The notes: generated by a model from the letters alone, not told the origin. 13,063 nt of DNA from Synechococcus sp. UW140 (GCA_945878795.1 CAMDWF010000031.1:1-13063), one strand, 5' to 3'. Shown: positions 1 through 6,122, counted from the first letter of the stretch. Made by a program: numbers and translations.

Positions 1-480
1 ATCAAGGCAGCGAAAAACCTGCCAGCAGGTGTCATAAAAAGCGCGGATGCCCTGGGCTTCATGGGGGAAAAGGGCCGTCAAGCGATTAATAAAAGACTGG
101 TAATCTCGATCGACCGCAACATTCAGTCCATCGGGTAAATGGTACTCAAGCTGGGTTGGATCGGCAATAGTTACACAGTGTTCACCAACATCGGCTAAGG
201 CACGGGTAAGCAAATTCGTATGGCCTTGGCTGCCAAAGCCAAAAATCATCGATGCGCCAACGTCGAAGGTGTAACCCTGTCGGCGAAAACTGCCACCGCT
301 GCCCCCCGGAATCAGGTAGCGCTCCAAGACCAAGACACGGGCCCCCTTGGCGGCCAGTTGGGTGGCGGTGACCAAGCCCCCAAGGCCTGAACCAATCACA
401 ATCACATCCCACAACTCATTACCCCCAGCCTCAGCAGGGGACAAGGCGGCAGCAGCAGTCGACACCGGGGAAATAGTCAT
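1..480 (-). CDS. crtH: Carotenoid cis-trans isomerase CrtH (CRTISO), N-terminal part, 3' end beyond the window
   Basis: The reading frame is open from an ATG at 480 to the left edge (160 codons, about a third of the usual roughly 500-residue enzyme). Residues 25-35 form the FAD-binding start DVIVIGSGLGG (GxGxxG at G30, G32, G35). The acidic residue closing the second strand is E53. It is followed by PGGSGGSF at 58-65 and FDVGAS at 72-77, the pattern of the phytoene desaturase-like isomerase family. CrtH converts poly-cis lycopene to all-trans lycopene at the thylakoid or cytoplasmic membrane, feeding carotene and xanthophyll synthesis. The first about 22 residues are Ala/Ser/Pro-rich and lie before the conserved core. 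A TTG at codon 23, behind a GGGGGT stretch, is an alternative start. The ATG directly abuts an inverted repeat (481-533), which makes normal ribosome access at the ATG questionable. The family call is firm; crtH versus another desaturase paralogue is likely but not proven. Confidence 0.85.
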   Translation of the reverse strand, partial: MTISPVSTAAAALSPAEAGGNELWDVIVIGSGLGGLVTATQLAAKGARVLVLERYLIPGGSGGSFRRQGYTFDVGASMIFGFGSQGHTNLLTRALADVGEHCVTIADPTQLEYHLPDGLNVAVDRDYQSFINRLTALFPHEAQGIRAFYDTCWQVFRCLD

Positions 481-533
481 GGGCCAACCCTAGACAACGG
501 TCTCGCAGGGAGGGCCTTGCCTAGGGTTGGCCC
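481..533 (-). promoter_or_regulatory. Perfect 13-bp inverted repeat immediately before the crtH ATG
   Basis: GGGCCAACCCTAG at 481-493 is exactly complementary to CTAGGGTTGGCCC at 521-533, with 27 nt between the arms. On the minus strand the 3' arm ends at the base just before the crtH ATG (480). The whole ribosome-binding region would therefore be paired if the arms fold in mRNA. There is no U-run after it, so it is not a classical terminator for 551-1372. It could be a translation-control hairpin, an operator for a dimeric regulator, or an mRNA 3'-end structure. The inverted repeat is seen directly; its function is inferred. Confidence 0.6.
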
Positions 534-550
534 CAGGTCTGAAAAGGCTT

Positions 551-1372
551 TCAACCCTGGGAGTCAATCAGGCGACCGTCTTCACCGAGGCGCTCGACAG
601 AGACGACCTCCTTGCGCAGGGTGACGGACTGGGGGTCGTGGTATTGGCTGCGGTCGCGGCGGATGCGCACCTCCTCCACCAAAACAAGCTCCTTGTGGGT
701 AACCACCCTTTCCTCAAGGATGGGGATGACGGTGACATCGCCTTCCTCGCGAACCTGGGGCACATCACCGGTCACCACCTGGTTGATGGGCACATGCTCC
801 ACACTCACCCGTTCGCGGCTGAGGGGGTCATCTACAACCACCTGGCGGGATTCAACCGACTTGGTAATGCGCACCTTTCCGGTTTCAACCCTTTCTTTTG
901 CTAACTCCAGCATTTCTTCGACAACCGGAATCACCAGTCCACGGGCATCACGAACGGCGTCGGTGAGTAGCCAGGTCCCGGCCCCCTGCCAAACCAGTTC
1001 GTTGCGGGGCAAGGTGATCTGGGAGCCATCTTCCAGGCCCAACACTAAGGTATCTACAGCGCCCTCGGTCGTTTGCTGCAACAGCCGGTAGCTCTCCCCC
1101 CGTTCGCCAACAACGACAAGATTGGCATCGATCACAGGGTTGTCAAAGGCACTCACTTCGGAACTCCGAGGACGGGAAAGGGGAGAAGGGGAAGGCTTGG
1201 GCGTCATGCCACCGGAGGGCGCTTTGGTGAGCTCGACAGCCGCAGGACCTGGAGCTTGCGGGGCGGACCCGGCAGCGGGGGGTGATGGGGGAGAAGTCTG
1301 GGTACGATCTTCGCTATCGCCAGTGCTAGTAAAGCCGAACAAGGACAGCAACTCTCTCAACATTACATTCAC
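551..1372 (-). CDS. DUF2382 (YsnF/AvaK-type) stress-related protein
   Basis: This is a 273-residue protein. Residues about 15-70 are low-complexity and Pro/Ser/Ala-rich, a likely disordered linker. Residues about 82-136 form a compact beta-rich segment (GERGESYRLL, LEDGSQITLPRNEL) that may be a small barrel in the place of the PRC-barrel of some relatives. Residues about 148-262 are a DUF2382 domain: IPVVEEMLELAKERVETGKV, then repeated charged strands rich in V, E and R ending in LRKEVVSVERLG. There is no signal peptide or membrane segment, so it is probably cytoplasmic. The biochemical role of DUF2382 is not established; family members are linked to general stress responses. An in-frame ATG at codon 4 (1363) is an alternative start. 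The gene lies downstream of, and parallel to, a second DUF2382 gene (1505-2257), which suggests an old tandem duplication followed by N-terminal divergence. Confidence 0.8.
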   Translation of the reverse strand: MNVMLRELLSLFGFTSTGDSEDRTQTSPPSPPAAGSAPQAPGPAAVELTKAPSGGMTPKPSPSPLSRPRSSEVSAFDNPVIDANLVVVGERGESYRLLQQTTEGAVDTLVLGLEDGSQITLPRNELVWQGAGTWLLTDAVRDARGLVIPVVEEMLELAKERVETGKVRITKSVESRQVVVDDPLSRERVSVEHVPINQVVTGDVPQVREEGDVTVIPILEERVVTHKELVLVEEVRIRRDRSQYHDPQSVTLRKEVVSVERLGEDGRLIDSQG

Positions 1373-1386
1373 AGTCAGTCAAAACC

Positions 1387-1392
1387 AGTATA
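1387..1392 (-). promoter_or_regulatory. Possible -10 element for the 551-1372 gene
   Basis: The minus strand reads TATACT here, one mismatch from TATAAT. There is no convincing -35 hexamer at 16-18 nt. Initiation about 6-7 nt further on would leave a very short leader before the ATG at 1372 and a usable one before the ATG at 1363. This is a weak call. Confidence 0.3.
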
Positions 1393-1409
1393 CAGATCAG
1401 TACGGAGTA

Positions 1410-1424
1410 AAGGGCCCTTAAGGG
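1410..1424. repeat. Two overlapping 10-bp palindromes
   Basis: AAGGGCCCTT (1410-1419) and CCCTTAAGGG (1415-1424) are both perfect and share the CCCTT core, so they are mutually exclusive foldings. They lie upstream of the 551-1372 gene, in its presumed promoter region. Operator or mRNA structure is possible; no function can be assigned. Confidence 0.4.
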
Positions 1425-1467
1425 GAGTTGCCACTGCCAGGGCCCCAGAAATACACACAGATAGGGT

Positions 1468-1489
1468 CCCCTGTCCCAAGGAACAGGGG
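1468..1489 (-). terminator. Hairpin after the 1505-2257 gene (terminator-like, no U-run)
   Basis: CCCCTGT (1468-1474) pairs with ACAGGGG (1483-1489) across an 8-nt loop, starting 15 nt beyond the TGA of the upstream gene. No T-tract follows on the minus strand, so it could be a processing or stability hairpin or an attenuator between the two DUF2382 genes rather than an intrinsic terminator. Confidence 0.4.
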
Positions 1490-1504
1490 GATTCCCTAGC
1501 TGAT

Positions 1505-2257
1505 TCAGCGTTCGGTGGTGTGAATGGTTTCGATCACCTTGCCATCGGCACCAATACGCTCGGCGCGCACGTCGGAACGACGCACGGTTTCGGTGACGGT
1601 TTGACCCTTGGTTTCGGCCTGCTTGGCGAGGTTGACTTCCTCAACAACCTGGGCACGCTTGCTGACAAGGGCACGCTCATCGAACTCAGAGAGTTCGAAC
1701 ACGCGCTCTTTGAAGGCATCTTCCAGGGCAGCACGGTTGACGGCGCGGCGCTGAACGGTGACGGTCTCGTCCACTAGGTCGATGGACTTGGAAACCTTGG
1801 CCTCGGAGACCACGTTGTAGATGCGCATACGGCCGGTTTCGACCTTCTCCTTGCCCAGCTCAACCACTTCTTCAACCACTTCAAGGACGTTGGGATCCTT
1901 GGCGGTGTCGATCAGTTCGGCCTTGACTGCGGGATTCTTGGCGGCCAGAGCGACAGCGTGCTCACGGATGTTGACGGGGTTGTAACCACCGATGATTTCG
2001 GCGGCACGGGCCTCGGCATTAAGGGGCACCTGGGCGGTCAGCAGGGTGCCACCGTCCTTGACGCCGGCAAGGTAGACACCGAGGTCGGGCTCGGGAACCA
2101 GGTCGGAAAGGGCCCGCAGCCTGGGAGCATCGGAAGCGTCGTCAGCGCTAAGCAGGTCGAGGGCATCGCGATGCAGGCCGGCGGCCACGAGGTCTTCCAG
2201 GGCCTTGGCGGCATGGGCGCTTTCGGCAAACAGGCCGATAACGGTGCGGGTAGACAT
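1505..2257 (-). CDS. YflT-like N-terminus plus DUF2382 stress protein
   Basis: The protein is 250 residues from ATG 2257. An in-frame upstream start at 2293 would add 12 residues that lack conservation features and sit in the promoter region. Residues 1-75 (MSTRTVIGLFAESAHAAKAL, then LVAAGLHRDALDLLS) resemble the YflT/general-stress-17M domain, in which a short beta strand precedes an AA-rich helix. Residues about 125-236 are a DUF2382 domain (VVEEVVELGKEKVETGRMRI, followed by repeated charged strands and TVRRSDVRAERIG). It has no signal peptide and is strongly acidic/basic mixed, so it is likely a soluble cytoplasmic protein. The YflT plus DUF2382 arrangement is known for stress proteins of unknown mechanism. 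No Shine-Dalgarno sequence precedes the ATG, as with most genes here. It is the upstream partner of the 551-1372 paralogue, 132 nt away, with hairpins between. Confidence 0.8.
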   Translation of the reverse strand: MSTRTVIGLFAESAHAAKALEDLVAAGLHRDALDLLSADDASDAPRLRALSDLVPEPDLGVYLAGVKDGGTLLTAQVPLNAEARAAEIIGGYNPVNIREHAVALAAKNPAVKAELIDTAKDPNVLEVVEEVVELGKEKVETGRMRIYNVVSEAKVSKSIDLVDETVTVQRRAVNRAALEDAFKERVFELSEFDERALVSKRAQVVEEVNLAKQAETKGQTVTETVRRSDVRAERIGADGKVIETIHTTER

Positions 2258-2656
2258 TTTGTGTTGGGAGTGAAGAGAAAATAACTGGACCAAAAACGCT
2301 TAAACGGATCTCAAGAACATCCGTAAAAGTTTACCGAACTCTAAACCGTGTCGGAGCTCGTTCTTCGTATTTGGGGGCACAGTCTGGAACGCCTAGGCGG
2401 CATCCTTGAACCAACCCTAGGGGCTCAAGAGAAAAATGGTCAAGTGCGTCAGACCACAGCCCCGGAACATTTCAGCTTGCACCCATTGACAAAATGAGGA
2501 ACTATTGCGGTTGCTGGCTGGCATTGGCCTTGAACAACCGGGGCTTGCGCAAACCGACCAGTGCTGTGCGTTTATTGCCATGTGTCAGAGAGCACATCCC
2601 CCTAGGCATCTGATTTGTAGCCGGCCGAACATGATACGCAGCGATAAAAAAAGGGT
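2258..2656. other. Gene-free spacer with CCTAGG-centred palindromes
   Basis: I see no convincing protein or RNA gene. On the minus strand it should hold the promoter of the 1505-2257 gene, including an ACGGAT/ATCCGT inverted repeat with a 9-nt gap about 50 nt before the start. Palindromes include CGCCTAGGCG (2390-2399) and CCCTAGGG (2415-2422), the latter inside an imperfect CTTGA...TCAAG stem. A further CCCCCTAGG lies near 2600. The 10-mer CCAACCCTAG (2411-2420) is the same as the arm of the inverted repeat in front of crtH. A TTGACA occurs at 2487-2492 on the plus strand but has no matching -10. A small unannotated RNA is possible but not supported. Confidence 0.4.
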
Positions 2657-2687
2657 AAAAAAAAGATGCCGGTTTTGCCGGCATCTT
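2657..2687 (-). terminator. Strong rho-independent terminator of the 2736-3662 gene
   Basis: AAGATGCCGG (2663-2672) and CCGGCATCTT (2678-2687) form a perfect 10-bp stem with a 5-nt loop. On the minus strand it is followed directly by a T-run (complement of 2657-2664) and then a second T-run. It lies about 50 nt past the TGA at 2736. This is the clearest intrinsic terminator in the window. Confidence 0.92.
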
Positions 2688-2711
2688 GAAAGTGCGTCTC
2701 GGTGGGATCGC

Positions 2712-2728
2712 CAGCAGTATCGCTGCTG
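2712..2728 (-). other. Small hairpin between stop codon and terminator
   Basis: CAGCAG (2712-2717) pairs with CTGCTG (2723-2728) around TATCG. It lies between the stop of 2736-3662 and its terminator. It may protect the mRNA 3' end or be chance. Confidence 0.35.
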
Positions 2729-2735
2729 AGCGAAC

Positions 2736-3662
2736 TCAGGCGCGAGGATCCTTAGCTAAGGACTTGATGTCGATCCAACCACCATCAGCCAGCTCGGCCC
2801 AGTCGTTTAGATAACGACCACTCAGCTTGACAGTGCTGCCTGCGGCGAGGCTGCGGGTCACTGCATTGGTGATGCCAGCGCCGGTGCGAACCTCAATGGC
2901 GGCATCCTGAGTGCGCAAAATGGCATCAAAGACTTTGGCCACAACGGTCTCCACCGCAGCTGAGCTGGCCTTGGCCACGGGGGTGGTCTTGGCCACGGGG
3001 GTGGGGCTCACGTAGCTGCCCATTTTGGTGGCGTTGACGTCTGCAGCCTCCTTGGGACGGAGGAAGAACAGAAGGGGCAATAGCAACAGAGGCAGCAGCA
3101 GCAGGGGGTTGAAACCGCCTTTGCGCTCGGTTGTCTCAACGACCCGATCACGATCACGAACGCGATCCCGCTGAACGGCGACCCGTTCGGGTTGCTGCAC
3201 GGCCACCCGAGCCGGTTGTTGCACCGCGACGCGAGCGGGCTGCTGGGTTGCGACGCGAGCGGGCTGCTGCGTAGCGACGCGATCATTGCGCTGGGCCACG
3301 GCAGCGGTCTCACGGGCGGGGGCCGGAGCAACGTATTCGTGAATGTTCTGGGAGAAACCGCAATTGAATTCGTAGCGTTCGCCGCCCTTGCTCAGGCGCA
3401 ACACCACACTGGAGCTATCCCCGTCTGCGGGAACGGCAGAGGTGACTTCTTCGACGGCGTAGCCACGCTTTTTAGCAACATTGACACAGGCATCCTTAGT
3501 CACCTGAACCATGTCTTCGGCCAAGGTTGCTGCCGTGGCCAAGGGGGCGTGAACCAGTAAGCCGCAGGAGAAAACCAAGGCGGCAAGGGCAGCGAGAACC
3601 GTTCTCGAAGCCGTTCGGAAAGTTCGGCCGGTGGCCAGAACCGGAAGATAGTGGTTTGTCAT
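2736..3662 (-). CDS. Exported/membrane protein with octapeptide repeats and C-terminal SH3-like domain, function unknown
   Basis: The protein is 308 residues. Residues about 16-44 are a signal sequence: an Arg-containing start, a hydrophobic core, then ATA-A as a likely cleavage site. Residues 45-115 form a small domain with two cysteines (C59, C101) that could pair outside the cytoplasm. Residues 128-164 hold a repeat of the form RVA(T/V)QQPA, followed by an Arg/Asp-rich stretch to 180. A Leu/Pro hydrophobic segment at about 186-202 (LLLLPLLLLPLLFF) is a probable membrane helix. Residues 218-235 are a TPVAK-type linker. Residues about 252-303 (VRTGAG, STVKLSGR, WAELADGGWIDIKSL) look like a bacterial SH3 domain. 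With a cleaved signal and one stop-transfer helix, the SH3-like domain would be cytoplasmic, which is unusual. I do not recognise the family. A 5-bp hairpin (3665-3678) sits just before the ATG, and a strong terminator follows, so it is monocistronic. Confidence 0.75.
   Translation of the reverse strand: MTNHYLPVLATGRTFRTASRTVLAALAALVFSCGLLVHAPLATAATLAEDMVQVTKDACVNVAKKRGYAVEEVTSAVPADGDSSSVVLRLSKGGERYEFNCGFSQNIHEYVAPAPARETAAVAQRNDRVATQQPARVATQQPARVAVQQPARVAVQQPERVAVQRDRVRDRDRVVETTERKGGFNPLLLLPLLLLPLLFFLRPKEAADVNATKMGSYVSPTPVAKTTPVAKASSAAVETVVAKVFDAILRTQDAAIEVRTGAGITNAVTRSLAAGSTVKLSGRYLNDWAELADGGWIDIKSLAKDPRA
3171..3281 (-). repeat. In-frame 24-bp tandem repeat coding RVAxQQPA
   Basis: Four full octapeptide units and a partial fifth (residues 128-164 of the 308-residue protein): two with RVATQQPA, then RVAVQQPA, RVAVQQPE, and RVAVQ. 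The DNA copies differ at several synonymous positions, so this is not a very recent expansion. The number of units may vary between strains. Confidence 0.85.
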
Positions 3663-3664
3663 GC

Positions 3665-3678
3665 CTGTTGAAGAACAG
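3665..3678 (-). promoter_or_regulatory. Leader hairpin next to the 2736-3662 start codon
   Basis: CTGTT (3665-3669) pairs with AACAG (3674-3678) around GAAG, three nt upstream of the ATG (3662-3660). It could hinder ribosome loading. The stem is short and may be chance. Confidence 0.25.
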
Positions 3679-3887
3679 CCCGTTGCAAAAGAAATTGTGG
3701 GGTGAAGAAGATTCCTGCTTAGGAGGAGTCAGCTCTTCAAGTAATTTTTATCGGGAATATCGCCAGACAGTCCCAAGTCTTCACATTTAGTTGTTCGTTT
3801 TTTGATCTCACTGCACCGAAAACGACAAATCGGCGCTTTTAATAATTTGCGAAATCTCTACCGCGAAACTCCTATCAGTAATAGTGC

Positions 3888-5258
3888 TCAGGCCACCAAT
3901 AGCTCCCCGCCCAGCCCCTCGGCCAAATCAGCCAAGGCACGGTCGCGATAGGCGCCATAGCGTTGTCGTTTGTCGCGAATCCGACAGGATAGTTCTGGTA
4001 ATAATCCGAAATTAGGTGGCATCGGCTGAAAGCGTCCCTTAGCAGCAGGGCCCTCTCCCAGCGGAGGGGTACTGATGAAGTGCACCAGGGCACCAGCCAT
4101 GGTGGTCGGAGGCAGGGTCAAAGGCTCCCTGCCTTGGGCCAGGCGGGCCGCATTGGTTCCGGCCAACCAGCCCCCTGCCACCGCCGCCGCATAGCCTTCC
4201 GTACCGGTGATCTGGCCGGCCGCCAGCAGGCTGGGACGGCGGCGAAACTGCAAGGTGGCATCGAGCAGCTGGGGAGATTCGAGGAAGGTATTGCGGTGCA
4301 TGACCCCAAAGCGAACGAATTCGGCATCGGCCAGGCCTGGAATCATGCGCAACACCCGCTTCTGTTCTGACCACTTGAGGTTGGTCTGGAAGCCAACCAG
4401 GTTCCAGAGGCGACCGTCCCGATCCTCCTGGCGCAGCTGCACCACGGCGTAGGCCCTTTTGGCACGCCTAACTTCCCTGTCGGTCACGTCACCCCAACGG
4501 GGATCCCAGAGACCGATGGGCTTTAGGGGGCCGTAACGCATCGTGTCTTCGCCGCGTCTGGCCAGCTCCTCGATCGGGAGGCAGCCTTCGAAGAAGCAAG
4601 CCGATTCTTGTTCGAAATCCTTGAGTGTGGCTTGCTCCGCCGTTAGCAAGCCATCACGAAACGTGAGGTATTGCTCCCGATCCATGGGGCAATTGATGTA
4701 ATCGGCATCACCCTTGTCATAGCGACTGGCCCGAAAGGCCAGATTGAGATCGATACTTTCACCGTCCACAATCGGACTGGCGGCATCAAAAAAGTGGCAT
4801 TCGTCGCGGCCGGTGAAGGCCCGCAGCTGGTCGGCCAAGGGCTCTGAAGTCAGGGGCCCCGTCGCCAGCACAGTAATTGAATCGGCCGGTGGCAGCTCGG
4901 TCTGCTCGCGCCGTTCGACCGTCACCAAGGGATGGGATTCGAGGGCAGCGGTGAGGGCTGCACTGAAACGGCCACGGTCGACCGCCAAAGCTCCTCCCGC
5001 CGGAACGGCGTGCTGATCGGCGGTGCGGATCACCAAAGAGCCGAGTTGGCGCAACTCTTGCTGGAGCAGGCCAGCGGCCCGATCGGAGGAGAGGGCGCCA
5101 AAGCTGTTGCTGCAAACCAGCTCGGCAAATTCCTGGCTGTGGTGGGCTGGAGAGCGGCGCACGGGCCGCATTTCCACCAACCGAACCGGAATGCCAGCCG
5201 AGGCGATTTGCCAGGCCGCTTCGGTGCCAGCCAGGCCGGCACCGAGCACATTGAGCAT
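3888..5258 (-). CDS. trmFO: TrmFO, folate/FAD-dependent tRNA (uracil-54-C5) methyltransferase
   Basis: TrmFO makes ribothymidine at U54 of the tRNA T-loop using 5,10-methylene-tetrahydrofolate and reduced FAD. The 456-residue protein has the expected length. The dinucleotide-binding start is VLGAGLAGTEAAWQIA (residues 4-19), closed by E29. Diagnostic blocks are LVCSNSFGALSSD (47-59), FFEGCLPIEELARRGEDTMR (222-241), GPLKPIGLWDPR (243-254) and, near the C-terminus, GQITGTEGY, FISTPPLGEG and NFGLLPEL. C49 and C226 match the two cysteines important for catalysis in the Bacillus enzyme (C53, C226). A TTG one codon upstream (5261) is possible, but I choose the ATG at 5258. Its A is shared with the psbY stop (TGATG), a classic coupling overlap. 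It is therefore very probably co-transcribed with psbY. No clear terminator follows within 3663-3887. Confidence 0.96.
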   Translation of the reverse strand: MLNVLGAGLAGTEAAWQIASAGIPVRLVEMRPVRRSPAHHSQEFAELVCSNSFGALSSDRAAGLLQQELRQLGSLVIRTADQHAVPAGGALAVDRGRFSAALTAALESHPLVTVERREQTELPPADSITVLATGPLTSEPLADQLRAFTGRDECHFFDAASPIVDGESIDLNLAFRASRYDKGDADYINCPMDREQYLTFRDGLLTAEQATLKDFEQESACFFEGCLPIEELARRGEDTMRYGPLKPIGLWDPRWGDVTDREVRRAKRAYAVVQLRQEDRDGRLWNLVGFQTNLKWSEQKRVLRMIPGLADAEFVRFGVMHRNTFLESPQLLDATLQFRRRPSLLAAGQITGTEGYAAAVAGGWLAGTNAARLAQGREPLTLPPTTMAGALVHFISTPPLGEGPAAKGRFQPMPPNFGLLPELSCRIRDKRQRYGAYRDRALADLAEGLGGELLVA

Positions 5259-5380
5259 CAAGCCTGGGCGCGTTTGATGAACAGTTGCAGCTGGCCCACG
5301 GCCGCCCGACCTATGTGGAACACGGCCCAGGAGGCAGCCAGAAGGATGGGAGCGACAACCAGAAGCAGCCTCAGGTCCAT
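5258..5380 (-). CDS. psbY: Photosystem II protein PsbY
   Basis: This is a 40-residue single-span membrane peptide: MDLRLLLVVAPILLAASWAV (1-20), then FHIGRAAVGQLQLFIKR and a short polar tail. The pattern of one helix with an internal Pro, the W-A-V-F-x-I-G block and a basic C-terminus fits PsbY, a peripheral photosystem II subunit near cytochrome b559 in the thylakoid membrane. Length agrees with cyanobacterial PsbY (about 40 residues). The frame stays open upstream to 5644, but the extra 88 residues are Pro/Gly/Ala-rich antisense of the neighbouring gene and have no PsbY counterpart, so the start is the ATG at 5380. The stop overlaps the trmFO start by one base. It lies 169 nt downstream of the carbonic anhydrase-like gene and probably has its own promoter. 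Confidence 0.88.
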   Translation of the reverse strand: MDLRLLLVVAPILLAASWAVFHIGRAAVGQLQLFIKRAQA

Positions 5381-5405
5381 GGCAGCAAAAAAATCAGTTG
5401 GTGAG

Positions 5406-5411
5406 ATTGTA
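5406..5411 (-). promoter_or_regulatory. Possible -10 element for psbY-trmFO
   Basis: The minus strand reads TACAAT (one mismatch from consensus) 25 nt before the psbY ATG, which would give a leader of about 18-20 nt. No -35 hexamer stands out at 16-18 nt. An upstream activator or promoter without a -35 is possible. Confidence 0.4.
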
Positions 5412-5549
5412 TCCAAGTCCGAGGCACCCCCTGGCCCCCCTGGGCCCTCAGCCGGGATATTTGCAGCAATGGGGGGCTGGGTCGCAGGTCCCTGGCCAGG
5501 GGCGGTTGGCCGTGGGGCGGCTAGCCGCAGGTGGCCGGCAAAAGGCCCG

Positions 5550-6122
5550 TCAAAAGCCGGTGCCGCCCCCAAGGCCGGCGTGGGCCCGCGCCAGCTGGCG
5601 ATAACGACGGGCATGCTGGCGTTGCTGCTCGATGGTCTCAGCACTCAATTGGCGGCGGAGCTCGGCCGGGGCCCCGATCACCAGGGCACCTTCGGGCACG
5701 TCCCGGGTCACGACCGAGCCCGCCCCCACCAAGGCGCCGGCACCCACGCAAACGCCGTTGAGCACGATCGCGCCAATGCCAATCAAACAGCCATCGCCCA
5801 AGGTGGCGCCATGGATCACGGCCCGATGGCCAATGGTTACATCGCTGCCGATGGTGACGGGATGGCCCGGATCGCCGTGCAGAACGGCCCCGTCTTGAAC
5901 ATTGCTGCCCTCGCCAATCACGATGGGCGCCACGTCCCCCCGGGCGACGGCCGTGGGCCAGAGACTGGCACCGGCGGCGAGGCAAACATCGCCGATCACC
6001 ACGGCCGAATGCGCCACCCACGCCTCTGGGTCGATACAAGGGGCTGGCCAGGGGGCTTCCATCGACTCGACCTTGGCATCGGCCGCCCGCAACAACGCCA
6101 TCTCGCCTGCAGTTTCGGACAT
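5550..6122 (-). CDS. Gamma-class carbonic anhydrase-like hexapeptide-repeat protein
   Basis: This 190-residue protein carries the left-handed beta-helix repeats of the gamma carbonic anhydrase/YrdA/PaaY superfamily. Active-site signatures are all present: R61 and D63 in ARGDVAPI, Q76 in NVQDGAVLHG, and three histidines for the trimer-interface metal, H82, H99 and H104 (TIGHRAVIHG). These match R59, D61, Q75, H81, H117 and H122 of the archaeal enzyme Cam. The hexapeptide turns continue through GDGCLIGIGAIVLNG and VGAGSVVTRDVPEGALVIGAP. The acidic loop of Cam is absent, as in most bacterial homologues, so CO2 hydration activity cannot be assumed. The C-terminal helix (about 157-180) is normal for the family. 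It is cytoplasmic, with no signal peptide. It could contribute to bicarbonate handling, or be a metal-dependent protein of other function. It lies upstream of psbY on the same strand. Confidence 0.85.
   Translation of the reverse strand: MSETAGEMALLRAADAKVESMEAPWPAPCIDPEAWVAHSAVVIGDVCLAAGASLWPTAVARGDVAPIVIGEGSNVQDGAVLHGDPGHPVTIGSDVTIGHRAVIHGATLGDGCLIGIGAIVLNGVCVGAGALVGAGSVVTRDVPEGALVIGAPAELRRQLSAETIEQQRQHARRYRQLARAHAGLGGGTGF

Noticed and set aside
2258..2293. Longer N-terminus for the YflT-DUF2382 protein
   Set aside because: The 12 extra residues precede the conserved MSTRTVIGLF start and fall in the promoter region.
2502..2684. 60-codon minus-strand frame (and the 74-codon plus-strand frame over the same stretch)
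   Set aside because: The minus frame begins inside the terminator of 2736-3662 and has no recognisable feature. The plus frame spans that terminator and overlaps nothing conserved. A real small protein cannot be excluded.
3171..3281. CRISPR-like or intergenic repeat array
   Set aside because: The 24-bp repeat is contiguous, in frame, without spacers, and encodes an octapeptide repeat.
5381..5644. N-terminal extension of PsbY to 5644
   Set aside because: The added residues are Pro/Gly/Ala-rich and overlap the 3' end of the upstream gene. PsbY is about 40 residues.
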